A DNA stretch of 64,000 nucleotides. Origin: Lachnoclostridium sp. UBA5890. GTDB taxonomy: Bacteria; Bacillota; Clostridia; Lachnospirales; Lachnospiraceae. The notes beneath the pieces were generated by a model. It was not told where the DNA came from. It worked only from the letters and a program-made list of their open reading frames with translations, and made no database searches. Each line of letters starts with the position of its first letter. Positions within the stretch are counted from its first letter, which is position 1. Made by a program: the position numbers and the translations under genes. The DNA is taken from contig DJEU01000025.1 in assembly GCA_002431395.1 (NCBI GenBank), positions 76,820 to 140,819 of the forward strand, in the 5' to 3' direction. This document shows, one piece after another, positions 55,803-64,000 of the stretch.

Positions 55803-57674
55803 ATGTCGAAGAAGCAAAAAAAAGTATTATACCGGATTATTATATCCCTCGTACTTCTTGTCGCCGTATCCATTGTAGATACATTGGTGGAACTGCCGAT
55901 GATCGCGCAGGTGGTTCTGTATCTGATTCCTTATTTTATCATTGGATATGACATTTTGAGAAAAGCAGGAAAAGGAATTTTGAACCGACAGGTTTTTGAT
56001 GAAAATTTCCTGATGGCGGTTGCGACAGTAGGAGCGATTCTTCTCGGTGATTTCCGGGAAGGCAGTGCCGTTATGCTTTTTTATCAGATCGGCGAGCTGT
56101 TCCAGAGTTTTGCGGTTGGAAAGAGCCGCAAAAACATCACCGCTTTGATGGATATTCGTCCCGATTATGCTAATATTATCGTGGATGGGAAGTTGGAACA
56201 GGTAGATCCGGATGATGTGGAAATAGGAACAGAAATCGTTGTAAATCCAGGCGAGAAAGTGCCGATTGACGGCGTGATCACAGAGGGAAATACAACGTTA
56301 AATACAAGCGCATTGACAGGAGAAAGTGTTCCAAGAAATGCGAAATGCGGAGAAGAAGTCATCAGTGGATGTATCAATCTCACCGGTACGATTACATTGA
56401 AAACGACAAAAGAATTTGGAGATTCGACAGTATCCAAGATTTTGGATCTGGTAGAAAATTCAAGCATGAAAAAGTCAAGATCCGAAAACTTTATTACAAA
56501 ATTTGCCAAATACTACACGCCGGCAGTTTGTTACAGTGCGCTGGCATTGGCAATTTTGCCGCCACTCATTTCCCTGCTGATGGGAAGTTCGCCGGCATGG
56601 CAGCAATGGATCGTGCGTGCACTTACGTTCCTTGTAATCAGTTGTCCATGTGCTCTTGTGATTTCCATTCCGCTTAGCTTTTTCGGAGGAATCGGCTGTG
56701 CTTCGACAAACGGAATCCTTGTAAAGGGATCGAATTATCTGGAAGCACTGGCAGATACAAAATATATTGTGTTTGATAAGACCGGTACACTTACTAAAGG
56801 TGTTTTTGAGGTAAGTGGTATTTATCCGGAACAGAATATCAGCAAAGAGCAGCTGATCGAATACGCTGCATATGCGGAGAGCGGTTCCAGCCACCCGATC
56901 AGCGTGAGCCTGAAAAAGGCATATGGCAAAGAAATGAGTCTGGAACGCGTCAATGACATCGAGGAAATTGCCGGACATGGCGTGAAAGCCGTTGTAGACG
57001 GAAAGACGGTATATGCCGGAAATCTTCGATTGATGAACAAAATGGGAATTTCTGTCAGTCGGGAATACGACGAAGGAACCATGGTATACGTGGCCGTTGA
57101 TAATAACTATACCGGCTGCATTACGATTTCGGATGTGATCAAAGAGACATCGAAAGATGCCATTTCCGGATTGAAAAAACACGGTATAAAACAGACCGTA
57201 ATGCTGACCGGAGATGCAAAGAAGACTGCAGAAAAAGTTGCAAAAGAAATCGGAATGGATAAGGTGTGCAGCGAACTTCTTCCGGCCGATAAAGTAAATG
57301 AAGTTGAGAAACTTCTTGCTCAGAAAAATGCAAAAGAAAAACTGGCATTTGTCGGAGACGGAATCAACGATGCACCGGTTCTTTCCCGTGCAGATATTGG
57401 TATCGCGATGGGAGCCCTTGGTTCCGATGCGGCGATCGAAGCAGCGGATATCGTTTTGATGGACGATGATCCTGCCAAGATTTCTCTGGCAATGAAAATT
57501 TCTTTAAAGACATTGAAAATTGTCAAAGAAAACATCGTATTTGCCCTTGCTATAAAGGCAATCTGCCTGATTTTAGGAGCACTTGGTATCGCAGGCATGT
57601 GGCTTGCTATCTTTGCTGATGTAGGCGTTATGGTATTGGCGGTTCTTAATGCAACACGGGCTTTGAAACTGTAA
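55803..57674 (+). CDS. cadA: Zinc/cadmium-exporting P1B-type ATPase
   Basis: A 623-residue P-type ATPase. Membrane helices are at the N-terminus and in the middle; the metal site is CPCALVISIPLSFFGGIGC, the phosphorylated Asp is in DKTGTLTKG, with SGESVP-like LTGESVP, SSHPIS (HP locus) and GDGINDAPVLSRADIGIAMG. CPC with the flanking LSFFGGIG suggests the Zn/Cd/Pb class. ATG 55803 has GGAGAG at suitable distance; ATG 55797 is too close. It is the last gene of the ArsR-controlled operon. Confidence 0.95.
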   Translation: MSKKQKKVLYRIIISLVLLVAVSIVDTLVELPMIAQVVLYLIPYFIIGYDILRKAGKGILNRQVFDENFLMAVATVGAILLGDFREGSAVMLFYQIGELFQSFAVGKSRKNITALMDIRPDYANIIVDGKLEQVDPDDVEIGTEIVVNPGEKVPIDGVITEGNTTLNTSALTGESVPRNAKCGEEVISGCINLTGTITLKTTKEFGDSTVSKILDLVENSSMKKSRSENFITKFAKYYTPAVCYSALALAILPPLISLLMGSSPAWQQWIVRALTFLVISCPCALVISIPLSFFGGIGCASTNGILVKGSNYLEALADTKYIVFDKTGTLTKGVFEVSGIYPEQNISKEQLIEYAAYAESGSSHPISVSLKKAYGKEMSLERVNDIEEIAGHGVKAVVDGKTVYAGNLRLMNKMGISVSREYDEGTMVYVAVDNNYTGCITISDVIKETSKDAISGLKKHGIKQTVMLTGDAKKTAEKVAKEIGMDKVCSELLPADKVNEVEKLLAQKNAKEKLAFVGDGINDAPVLSRADIGIAMGALGSDAAIEAADIVLMDDDPAKISLAMKISLKTLKIVKENIVFALAIKAICLILGALGIAGMWLAIFADVGVMVLAVLNATRALKL

Positions 57675-57704
57675 ATAAGAAACTATAAAATCCCCCTTTT
57701 TATG

Positions 57705-57733
57705 TTGACAGATACTGGGATAAAAGGTATGAT
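57705..57733 (+). promoter_or_regulatory. Promoter of the beta-galactosidase gene
   Basis: TTGACA, 17 bases, TATGAT. Confidence 0.8.
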
Positions 57734-57762
57734 AAAGTCAAGATGAAAAGGGGGTTATTGCA

Positions 57763-60700
57763 ATGATCGTGCCACGTTATTATGAAGATCTTACGGTGCT
57801 CCATGAAAATACCATGCCGGCAAGAGCATATTATATTCCGGCATCGGTCAGAATGGAGGATCTGGTAGAACACAGGGAGCATTCTGACCGTTTTCAATTA
57901 TTGAACGGGCAATGGAAGTTTAAATATTATGAGAGCATCTATGATATAATTGAGCCATTTTATGAAAAAGACAGAGAACTTTCTGATTTTGATTCAATTC
58001 CTGTTCCGAGTGTGTGGCAGATGGAAGGGTACGATACGCATCAGTATACGAATATCCGTTATCCTTTTCCGTTTGATCCTCCATACGTTCCACAGGATAT
58101 TCCGTGTGGCACGTATGTACATCATTTCAATTACCAAAAAGTGGAAAATGCGCCCGAAGTCTTTCTGAACTTTGAAGGAGTCGACAGTGGTTTTTATGTT
58201 TGGCTGAATGGGGGCTATGTGGGGTATAGTCAGGTCTCACATGCCACCAGCGAATTTGATGTCACATCTTTTTTGCAGGAGGGCGAAAATACACTGGCAG
58301 TTTTGGTGGCGAAATGGTGCGACGGATCGTATCTGGAAGATCAGGATAAGTTCCGTATGAGTGGAATTTTTCGCGATGTCTATCTGTTAAAACGGCCGGA
58401 GAAGGCAGTAAAAGATTATTTTATAAGAACAAATGTAAATGCAGACCGCGCGATAGTGCAGATCGATCTGTCTTTTTATCATCCAATAACCACAAAAATA
58501 AAAGTGGAAAATAGAGAGGGACAATGTGTAGCAAATGCCGAAATATCCGATGATGGACAGGTGGAATTAGAAGTTAAAGATCCGATTTTATGGAATACGG
58601 AAAATCCCTATTTATATACGGTTATTTTTGAAACAGCCGAGGAAGTGATCGTTGACCGAATCGGTTTTCGTACGATTGAAATTAGGGACAAAGTTTTATA
58701 TTTTAATGAACAGAAAATCAAGTTCCGCGGGGTAAATCGGCATGATTCCGACCCGGAAACCGGAGCTGTGATAAGTATCGAGCAGATGAAAAAAGATTTT
58801 ATGCTGATGAAAGAACATAATTTTAATGCAATCCGCTCCAGTCATTATCCCAATGCTCCGTATTTTTACCAGTTATGCGACCAATACGGGTTTATGGTTA
58901 TTGACGAGGCTGATTTGGAAGCTCATGGTCCTTTTATGATCTACCGCAAAGAAGATACCGAAGCAAACCGGTTTCAACGCTGGAATGAAAAAATTGCCGA
59001 TGATCCTGCCTGGGAGAAGGCGATTACGGACCGTGTGCAGCTGATGGTGCAGCGAGAGAAAAACCGTGCCAGTATTGTGATGTGGTCTATGGGAAATGAA
59101 AGTGCATATGGGTGCAATTTTGAAAAGGTCTTATCATGGACAAAACAGTTTGATCCCAGCCGAATCACCCAATACGAAAGTGCAAGATACCGCAATTATG
59201 AACGCACATATGATTTTGGAAATCTGGATCTATACAGTCGTATGTATCCGTCATTGGAAGAAATTACAGAGTATTTGGAAAAAGATGGAAATAAGCCATT
59301 TTTGCTGGTGGAATACTGCCACAGCATGGGAAATGGCCCGGGCGATTTTGAAGAGTATTTTCAGAGGATTCAAAACGATGACCGAATGTGTGGCGGTTTT
59401 GTCTGGGAGTGGTGTGATCACGCAATTGCACATGGCAAAGCGTCAAATGGAAAGACCATGTATTATTATGGCGGCGACCACGGCGAACAGATTCACGATG
59501 GTAACTTTTGTATCGATGGACTGGTTTACCCGGATCGCAGACTGCACACTGGTATTTTGGAGTATAAAAATGTATACCGCCCGGTGCGGATTGTTTCGTA
59601 CGAGGAGAAAACCGGAAAACTTGTACTTCATAATTATATGGATTTTGATGATATGAAAGATTTTCTGGAAATCCGCTACGAATTGACACAGGATGGGAAG
59701 ATGTTAGAAGAGGGCATACTTACAGAGGTTTCGGCGGCACCACATCAGGACACCGTGACAGAACTTGTATTGAACATTCCGGAAACAGGGCGTGTCTACC
59801 TGAAACTGAAATATTATTTGAAAAAGAAAAAGCCTCTTTTGCAGCCGGGGCATGAACTTGGTTTTGAAGAGTGGAAACTCCATAATAAAGATGACAGAAA
59901 CCAAACCGTAGCACAATATTTGCAAGGCAGCGAAATGTCTGCTGCAAACCAAATTCATGTGACGGAAAATCATGTTTCCTTTATCTTTAACTCCGATAAA
60001 TTTACGTACGTTTTGGACAAACGTACCGGTTTATTTACGGAACTTGAGACTGCTGGCAAGAGACGCATGAATCATCCGATGGAGTTAAATATCTGGCGTG
60101 CACCGACAGACAATGATATGTTTCTCAAAGAAGAATGGAAAAAGGCACATTATGATGAAGCATATACGAGAGCCTATCAGATAGAGATTGTTCCGGGGAG
60201 CGAAAAGATTCAGATTCGGGAACATTTGGCTGTCGTCGCGGATACGGTACAAAAGATTTTGGATATCAAACTGACATGGGAAATAGACAATTCCGGAAGA
60301 ATAAAATCGTCTATTTCTGCGGTGAAAGATCCGGAATTTCCTGTGCTTCCACGTTTTGGACTCCGCCTGTTTTTAGATAAAACATGGGATGAAGTTACAT
60401 ATTATGGAATGGGACCGCAGGAGAGTTACCGGGACAAGCATCAAGCTTCCAGCCACGGATTGTATCATTCTAAAGTGGCAGACTTGCATGAGGATTATAT
60501 CCGTCCGCAGGAAAATGGAAGCCATTATGACTGTGATTTTGTCACAGTGGGCAATTCAAACTCCGGGATTACCATTGTGTCGGAGAAGCCATTTTCTTTC
60601 AATGCGTCTGTGTATACACAGGAAGAATTGGAACGTGCTGCGCACAATTACGAACTGGAAGAATCTGACAGCACAGTGTTTTGTATCGATTATGCGCAAA

Positions 60701-60795
60701 ATGGCATCGGCTCCAATAGCTGCGGCCCGGAAGTACAAGAGAAGTACCGGCTTGACGAAGAGCAATTTGAGTTTGGCATTGAGTTGATATTGTAA
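57763..60795 (+). CDS. lacZ: GH2 beta-galactosidase
   Basis: A 1010-residue LacZ-type enzyme. The N-terminal sugar-binding domain includes VPSVWQMEGYDTHQYTNIRY and FEGVDSGFYVWLNGGYVGYS; the TIM barrel carries the acid/base Glu (about 446) in VMWSMGNESAYG and the nucleophile Glu (about 517) in LVEYCHSMGNGPGDFEEY; the small-chain domain ends the protein (YYGMGPQESYRDKHQAS). No signal peptide, so it works on imported lactose or galactosides. It is monocistronic with its own promoter; no transporter gene is adjacent. Confidence 0.95.
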   Translation: MIVPRYYEDLTVLHENTMPARAYYIPASVRMEDLVEHREHSDRFQLLNGQWKFKYYESIYDIIEPFYEKDRELSDFDSIPVPSVWQMEGYDTHQYTNIRYPFPFDPPYVPQDIPCGTYVHHFNYQKVENAPEVFLNFEGVDSGFYVWLNGGYVGYSQVSHATSEFDVTSFLQEGENTLAVLVAKWCDGSYLEDQDKFRMSGIFRDVYLLKRPEKAVKDYFIRTNVNADRAIVQIDLSFYHPITTKIKVENREGQCVANAEISDDGQVELEVKDPILWNTENPYLYTVIFETAEEVIVDRIGFRTIEIRDKVLYFNEQKIKFRGVNRHDSDPETGAVISIEQMKKDFMLMKEHNFNAIRSSHYPNAPYFYQLCDQYGFMVIDEADLEAHGPFMIYRKEDTEANRFQRWNEKIADDPAWEKAITDRVQLMVQREKNRASIVMWSMGNESAYGCNFEKVLSWTKQFDPSRITQYESARYRNYERTYDFGNLDLYSRMYPSLEEITEYLEKDGNKPFLLVEYCHSMGNGPGDFEEYFQRIQNDDRMCGGFVWEWCDHAIAHGKASNGKTMYYYGGDHGEQIHDGNFCIDGLVYPDRRLHTGILEYKNVYRPVRIVSYEEKTGKLVLHNYMDFDDMKDFLEIRYELTQDGKMLEEGILTEVSAAPHQDTVTELVLNIPETGRVYLKLKYYLKKKKPLLQPGHELGFEEWKLHNKDDRNQTVAQYLQGSEMSAANQIHVTENHVSFIFNSDKFTYVLDKRTGLFTELETAGKRRMNHPMELNIWRAPTDNDMFLKEEWKKAHYDEAYTRAYQIEIVPGSEKIQIREHLAVVADTVQKILDIKLTWEIDNSGRIKSSISAVKDPEFPVLPRFGLRLFLDKTWDEVTYYGMGPQESYRDKHQASSHGLYHSKVADLHEDYIRPQENGSHYDCDFVTVGNSNSGITIVSEKPFSFNASVYTQEELERAAHNYELEESDSTVFCIDYAQNGIGSNSCGPEVQEKYRLDEEQFEFGIELIL

Positions 60796-60851
60796 TAATG
60801 ATACTTTTATGATACGATTTACGTATATCATTAAAACTAGGAGGAATGAGT

Positions 60852-62423
60852 ATGAGTAAAAAAGTAACAAGAGGGATACTAGCAATCGTTTTTATGGCGT
60901 CTTGTCTTATCATGGCACAGCCACAGAAAGCACAGGCAGCACAGGAGATACCGATCAGTTCGGCAGAAGATCTTCAGAAGATGGAAGAGAATCCGTCCGG
61001 CAGTTATTATTTGACAAAAGATATTACGGTTCCGGCAAACACCGTTTTGTTTAAAACTTATGAAGTACAGTTTACGGGAACCTTAGACGGAAAAGGACAC
61101 GCAATTAACGGCTATACATATTCTGACGATAAGTGGACGGATGCTGCAAGCCTTTTTTCCTATGCGAATAAAGCCACTTTTAAAAACTTAAAGATGAGCA
61201 ATGTAAATATCTCGCTAAGAGGAGGTGGAAACGCATCTGCGCTTGTATCAACCGCGACGAATTGTATGTTTGAAAATATTACAACGAGCGGAAAAATAAC
61301 GGTTGGCGGTACGGCAAGTAATGCAGCAGGAATCGCAGTAGGTGCAAGCGAAAAATGTACGTTTATTAAATGCGTAAACAAAGCAGATATCACGGCTAAT
61401 GCGTATGATATTACAAAGAGTGAAGAACAGGACAACATAGACTCAGCGGGTGGTTTTGCATGTGGAATTGCCGGCTTTGCAAGTGACAGCACAGCAAAAC
61501 AATGTTCGAATTCAGGTAAGATTACGATAAATGGTGATCTTCGCTGGGGAAGTGATGGGATTACGGCAGTTGGTCTGTTTAATGGAATCAAAAGTATTAC
61601 CGCAAGTAAAAATACCGGAACAGTTATAGCAAAGAACGTAAGTGGCGCAGGTTATGTGAACGGAACCGTATTGGCATGTGGTGTGGCAGGTCAGATTAAC
61701 AGGATAACATCTTGTTATAATACCGCATCAATTACTGCATCAAATAATAATAAGCAGGTTGGTGTTATTGCGGTCGGAGTCACAAACAGTGCAAGCGGGG
61801 CAAAGACGAATGTTCTTAGATGTTACAATAAAGGAGCTATTCAAATATTTGGAGTTGCCGGATCAAAATCGAAATCAAGCATTATATCCGCTGCAGGCGG
61901 TGTCGGCGGCTTAGATATATATTCGGTCACAGAAAGTTATAATACCGGAAAGGTTACGGCAAATGTAAGCAGTGGCGACGTAATGGTAGGCGGTGTTGTA
62001 GCAGCTGTCGTTAATGTACGCAACTGTTATAATACCGGAAAGATTTCCGCATCGACTGGTGCGCGCGGATATATAGGTGGTATAGCAGGCCAGCAGTCTT
62101 CTCCTGCAAAAGGGAAGAGCTCAGACGCGGCGGCATGTAACTATAATACTGCAACAGTAAAAGCAGGAAGCAAGATGTCAAAAGGAAGCATTCTGGGACG
62201 TTACGAAATCGCCGGAATCTACGCCAAAGCGGCTGTTTATGATAACTACTACAAGTCTGGTAAACCATACGGCAGTATGAATATCACATGGAAACCTTTC
62301 TTTGCAAAAGCAGTAAAAACGTCTTCCATGAAGCCAAACAAGTGTAAGAAGTTATCTTCAAAATACTGGGTATACTCTTCAAAACATAAGAGAATGATCT
62401 TGAAGAAAAATAAAGAGAAATAG
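60852..62423 (+). CDS. Secreted GLUG-motif surface protein
   Basis: A 523-residue exported protein with a signal peptide (KKVTRGILAIVFMASCLIMA, cleaved after KAQAA). ISSAEDLQKMEENPSGSYYL and LTKDITV open a right-handed beta-helix-like region, GTLDGKGHAINGYTYSD follows, and repeats of the type CYNTGKVTA/NKGAIQIFG run to about residue 440. The C-terminus is Lys-rich, like that of the giant BspA protein at 33-39 kb, so both may stick to the wall in the same way. ATG 60852 is set by AGGAGGA at 60839-60845. Confidence 0.82.
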   Translation: MSKKVTRGILAIVFMASCLIMAQPQKAQAAQEIPISSAEDLQKMEENPSGSYYLTKDITVPANTVLFKTYEVQFTGTLDGKGHAINGYTYSDDKWTDAASLFSYANKATFKNLKMSNVNISLRGGGNASALVSTATNCMFENITTSGKITVGGTASNAAGIAVGASEKCTFIKCVNKADITANAYDITKSEEQDNIDSAGGFACGIAGFASDSTAKQCSNSGKITINGDLRWGSDGITAVGLFNGIKSITASKNTGTVIAKNVSGAGYVNGTVLACGVAGQINRITSCYNTASITASNNNKQVGVIAVGVTNSASGAKTNVLRCYNKGAIQIFGVAGSKSKSSIISAAGGVGGLDIYSVTESYNTGKVTANVSSGDVMVGGVVAAVVNVRNCYNTGKISASTGARGYIGGIAGQQSSPAKGKSSDAAACNYNTATVKAGSKMSKGSILGRYEIAGIYAKAAVYDNYYKSGKPYGSMNITWKPFFAKAVKTSSMKPNKCKKLSSKYWVYSSKHKRMILKKNKEK

Positions 62424-62449
62424 AAAAAATTAATAAGTGACTTTTATAG

Positions 62450-62482
62450 CAGCCGTATACGATTTGGAGTATGCGGCTGTTT
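62450..62482 (+). terminator. Terminator of the GLUG protein gene
   Basis: CAGCCGTATAC pairs with GTATGCGGCTG, followed by TTTAAAAAAG; the T run is short. Confidence 0.7.
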
Positions 62483-62573
62483 AAAAAAGAAAAATATGAA
62501 AAACATTTTGAAAAGCATATTGTTTGCAACCCGTATAAATGATATAATTGTATTCATGAAGGAGAGCTTGGTT

Positions 62574-62813
62574 ATGATGTGCAATGAGAAAATAAAAAAT
62601 TCGGATCAACTGGAATTTGTTGTATTTTGCATTGAAAATGTTGCAGCAAAACTAGGCGTAGGTGCTGAAAAAGTATATGAGGCATTTACTGTAAAAAGCA
62701 ATATTCTTAATGGTTATATTGTGCCTGAATACGAAGTGCTGCATACCCAGAGTCGGGATTATATCGTAGATGATCTTCTGGATGTGATGAAAGAGAGAGG
62801 GGTGGAAATATGA
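62574..62813 (+). CDS. DUF3791-family protein, candidate antitoxin
   Basis: A 79-residue protein: NSDQLEFVVFCIENVAAKLG, VGAEKVYEAFTVKSNILNGY, then HTQSRDYIVDDLLDVMKERG. This is the DUF3791 pattern; members sit next to DUF3990 genes and are presumed antitoxins. AAGGAG is 9 bases upstream of ATG 62574. Its stop overlaps the DUF3990 start by 4 bases, so the two are made together. Confidence 0.82.
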   Translation: MMCNEKIKNSDQLEFVVFCIENVAAKLGVGAEKVYEAFTVKSNILNGYIVPEYEVLHTQSRDYIVDDLLDVMKERGVEI

Positions 62814-63280
62814 TTCTTTATCATGGTTCGTATTTAGAAATTGATACTCCGGATTTACGTCATTCTCGTCCAAATGTTGATTTTGGTCGTGGATTTTACG
62901 TGACACCGTTGTATGAGCAAGCGTTGAAGTGGTGCAACAAGTTTAAACGGCGGGGACAAGATGGCATTATATCACATTATAAATACGATAAAAGCCGAGA
63001 AACTGAGTTGAAAATTTTAAAGTTTGACTCGTATTCAGAGGAATGGCTTGATTTTGTCTTGAATTGCCGTAGTGGAAAAGATACATCAAATTATGATCTT
63101 GTAGTGGGCGGTGTTGCCAATGATAAAGTTTTTAATACAGTAGAATTGTTTTTTGATGGACTAATTGATAAGAGGGAAGCAATTAAACGTCTGCGTTATG
63201 AAAAGCCTAATCAGCAAATTTGTTTTCGGACAGAAAAAGCACTATCTTTGTTGCATTTTGAAGGGAGTGAACAGATATGA
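62810..63280 (+). CDS. DUF3990-family protein, candidate ADP-ribosyltransferase toxin
   Basis: A 156-residue protein: ILYHGSYLEIDTPDLRHSRP, NVDFGRGFYVTPLYEQALKW, then VVGGVANDKVFNTVELFFDG and QICFRTEKALSLLHFEG. YHGS, DFGRGFY and the late Glu recall the active site of ART-type enzymes, to which DUF3990 has been related. It is held between two small genes that overlap it by 4 bases on each side. Confidence 0.82.
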   Translation: MILYHGSYLEIDTPDLRHSRPNVDFGRGFYVTPLYEQALKWCNKFKRRGQDGIISHYKYDKSRETELKILKFDSYSEEWLDFVLNCRSGKDTSNYDLVVGGVANDKVFNTVELFFDGLIDKREAIKRLRYEKPNQQICFRTEKALSLLHFEGSEQI

Positions 63281-63492
63281 CAGCAAATCCCATTTTACTT
63301 CAAAAAAAATACAGCCGTGTTGTAGAATGCTTTGCAAAAAGACAAGCAATTTCACTGGATGTGGCATTGGATTTCTTTTATCACTCAGAAGTTTATCTGT
63401 TGATGCGCGATGGTGTTTCTGATATGCACTGTATGAGTGATGACTATTTAGCGGAAGAACTGCAACAGGAATATACTGAGAAATGTATTTGA
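63277..63492 (+). CDS. Second DUF3791-like protein of the trio
   Basis: A 71-residue protein: NPILLQKKYSRVVECFAKRQ, AISLDVALDFFYHSEVYLLM, then DGVSDMHCMSDDYLAEELQQ. It resembles DUF3791-type proteins (helical, SDDYLAEEL at the end, like DYIVDDL in the first gene). Start ATG 63277 overlaps the DUF3990 stop by 4 bases. Confidence 0.7.
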   Translation: MTANPILLQKKYSRVVECFAKRQAISLDVALDFFYHSEVYLLMRDGVSDMHCMSDDYLAEELQQEYTEKCI

Positions 63493-63517
63493 TTATATCG
63501 CGAAAGGAAGTTTAATT

Positions 63518-63919
63518 ATGTATGAAATGAAACCGGAATATTATATTGGAATAGAAATGATCGATGAGGAACATAAACAGCTGTTTCAATATGCGGATGA
63601 AGCTTATGAACTGCTTCATGATGAATTTACCCCCGATAAATATGACAAAATGGATACGATTTTGCAAAATCTTCGTGATTATACGGTAAAGCATTTTGCT
63701 GACGAAGAGGCGTATATGGAATCCATTCATTACAATAAAATATTTACGCAGAAAATCCAGCATCAGGAGTTCGTTCAAAAATTGGACGAGTTTATGGAAC
63801 ACCATAAAGAAGAGGTAGAAGATCAGGATAAACAGATCATGGATATTCTTGAGTTTCTCACGGAATGGCTGGTGAACCATATTTTGCATGTGGATGGACA
63901 GATTCCTAAAATGGAATAA
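63518..63919 (+). CDS. Bacteriohemerythrin
   Basis: A 133-residue hemerythrin. The di-iron ligands are His in MIDEEHKQLFQYADEAYELL, His and Glu in VKHFADEEAYMESIHYNK, His in HQEFVQKLDEFMEHH and the HxxxxD end LHVDGQIP. It binds O2 or senses oxygen and iron in anaerobes. GCGAAAGGAAG precedes ATG 63518. It follows the toxin-like trio by 25 bases but is probably not functionally linked. Confidence 0.93.
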   Translation: MYEMKPEYYIGIEMIDEEHKQLFQYADEAYELLHDEFTPDKYDKMDTILQNLRDYTVKHFADEEAYMESIHYNKIFTQKIQHQEFVQKLDEFMEHHKEEVEDQDKQIMDILEFLTEWLVNHILHVDGQIPKME

Positions 63920-63926
63920 ATTATTT

Positions 63927-63944
63927 GTAACTATTCAGGACGCC
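63927..63944. repeat. 18-bp repeat, second copy
   Basis: GTAACTATTCAGGACGCC, identical to 25351-25368. The remaining 56 bases of the window hold no recognisable gene. Confidence 0.7.
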
Positions 63945-64000
63945 CCTCCCCACATTCGCATTTCGAAGACTTCGTATTCTTTTCCCGCCTTTGACAAGGC

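Noticed and set aside
1..64000. CRISPR array
   Set aside because: No regularly spaced identical 24-40-base repeats were seen; the only close direct repeat (11023 and 11054) is a promoter operator.
1..64000. Insertion sequences
   Set aside because: No transposase motifs or terminal inverted repeats with target duplications were recognised.

Overview
The window comes from a low-to-mid GC Firmicute, most likely a butyrate-producing, spore-forming Lachnospiraceae gut bacterium. The evidence is a complete butyrate cluster (thl-crt-hbd-bcd-etfB-etfA) beside a butyryl-CoA:acetate CoA-transferase, a spoIVA gene, a tryptophan T-box ahead of trpEGDCFBA, and strong AGGAGG ribosome binding sites. No 16S gene is present, so the genus is not fixed.

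Positions 1-24996 are the right part of an integrated prophage with a P2/Mu-like contractile tail. The layout is: tape measure, X, D, U, gp25, J, I and fibre genes (1-7036); holin and M15 endolysin (7081-8197); an accessory zone (8.2-13.7 kb); a CI-like repressor with a divergent promoter (13.8-14.3 kb); an early zone of many tiny genes (14.3-17.1 kb); a replication/partition zone with SSB, ParA, ParB, a replication initiator and a DnaC-like ATPase (17.1-23.6 kb); and a tyrosine integrase (23.6-24.9 kb). The element ends at a 22-bp piece of a tRNA-Ser 3' end (attR). Head genes and attL lie left of the window.

The most unusual signal is a 17-bp palindrome, GTGTCAGANNCTGACAC, found six times between 8275 and 20618 and not seen by eye elsewhere in the window. 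Copies 1-4 divide the accessory zone into three cassettes: a two-gene moron, a toxin-antitoxin island, and a membrane DUF4041/GIY-YIG gene. The two outer cassettes share one layout: palindrome, about 10 bp, promoter, gene(s), about 25 bp, palindrome. Copy 6 lies inside the ParA gene. Dispersed parS-like partition sites, insulating terminators and recombination boundaries are all possible readings. The early region also holds two tRNA-like RNAs with good T-arms and acceptor stems but no normal D or anticodon arm.

Positions 25-64 kb are chromosome. A Trp T-box controls trpEGDCFBA (25.0-31.9 kb). Next come a trigger-factor-like lipoprotein, a 1870-residue BspA-type leucine-rich-repeat/Ig-like surface protein, spoIVA, the CoA-transferase (minus strand), coaD and the butyrate operon (42.6-48.6 kb). 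Then follow a GT2 glycosyltransferase, a polysaccharide deacetylase, an SGNH hydrolase, a LysR regulator, a secreted GH5 glucanase, a DUF4867 protein, an ArsR/HMA/P1B-ATPase metal operon, a GH2 beta-galactosidase, a GLUG-type surface protein, a DUF3791/DUF3990 toxin-antitoxin-like trio and a bacteriohemerythrin.

All calls were made by reading the sequence. Family names come from motif recognition and no database search was run.
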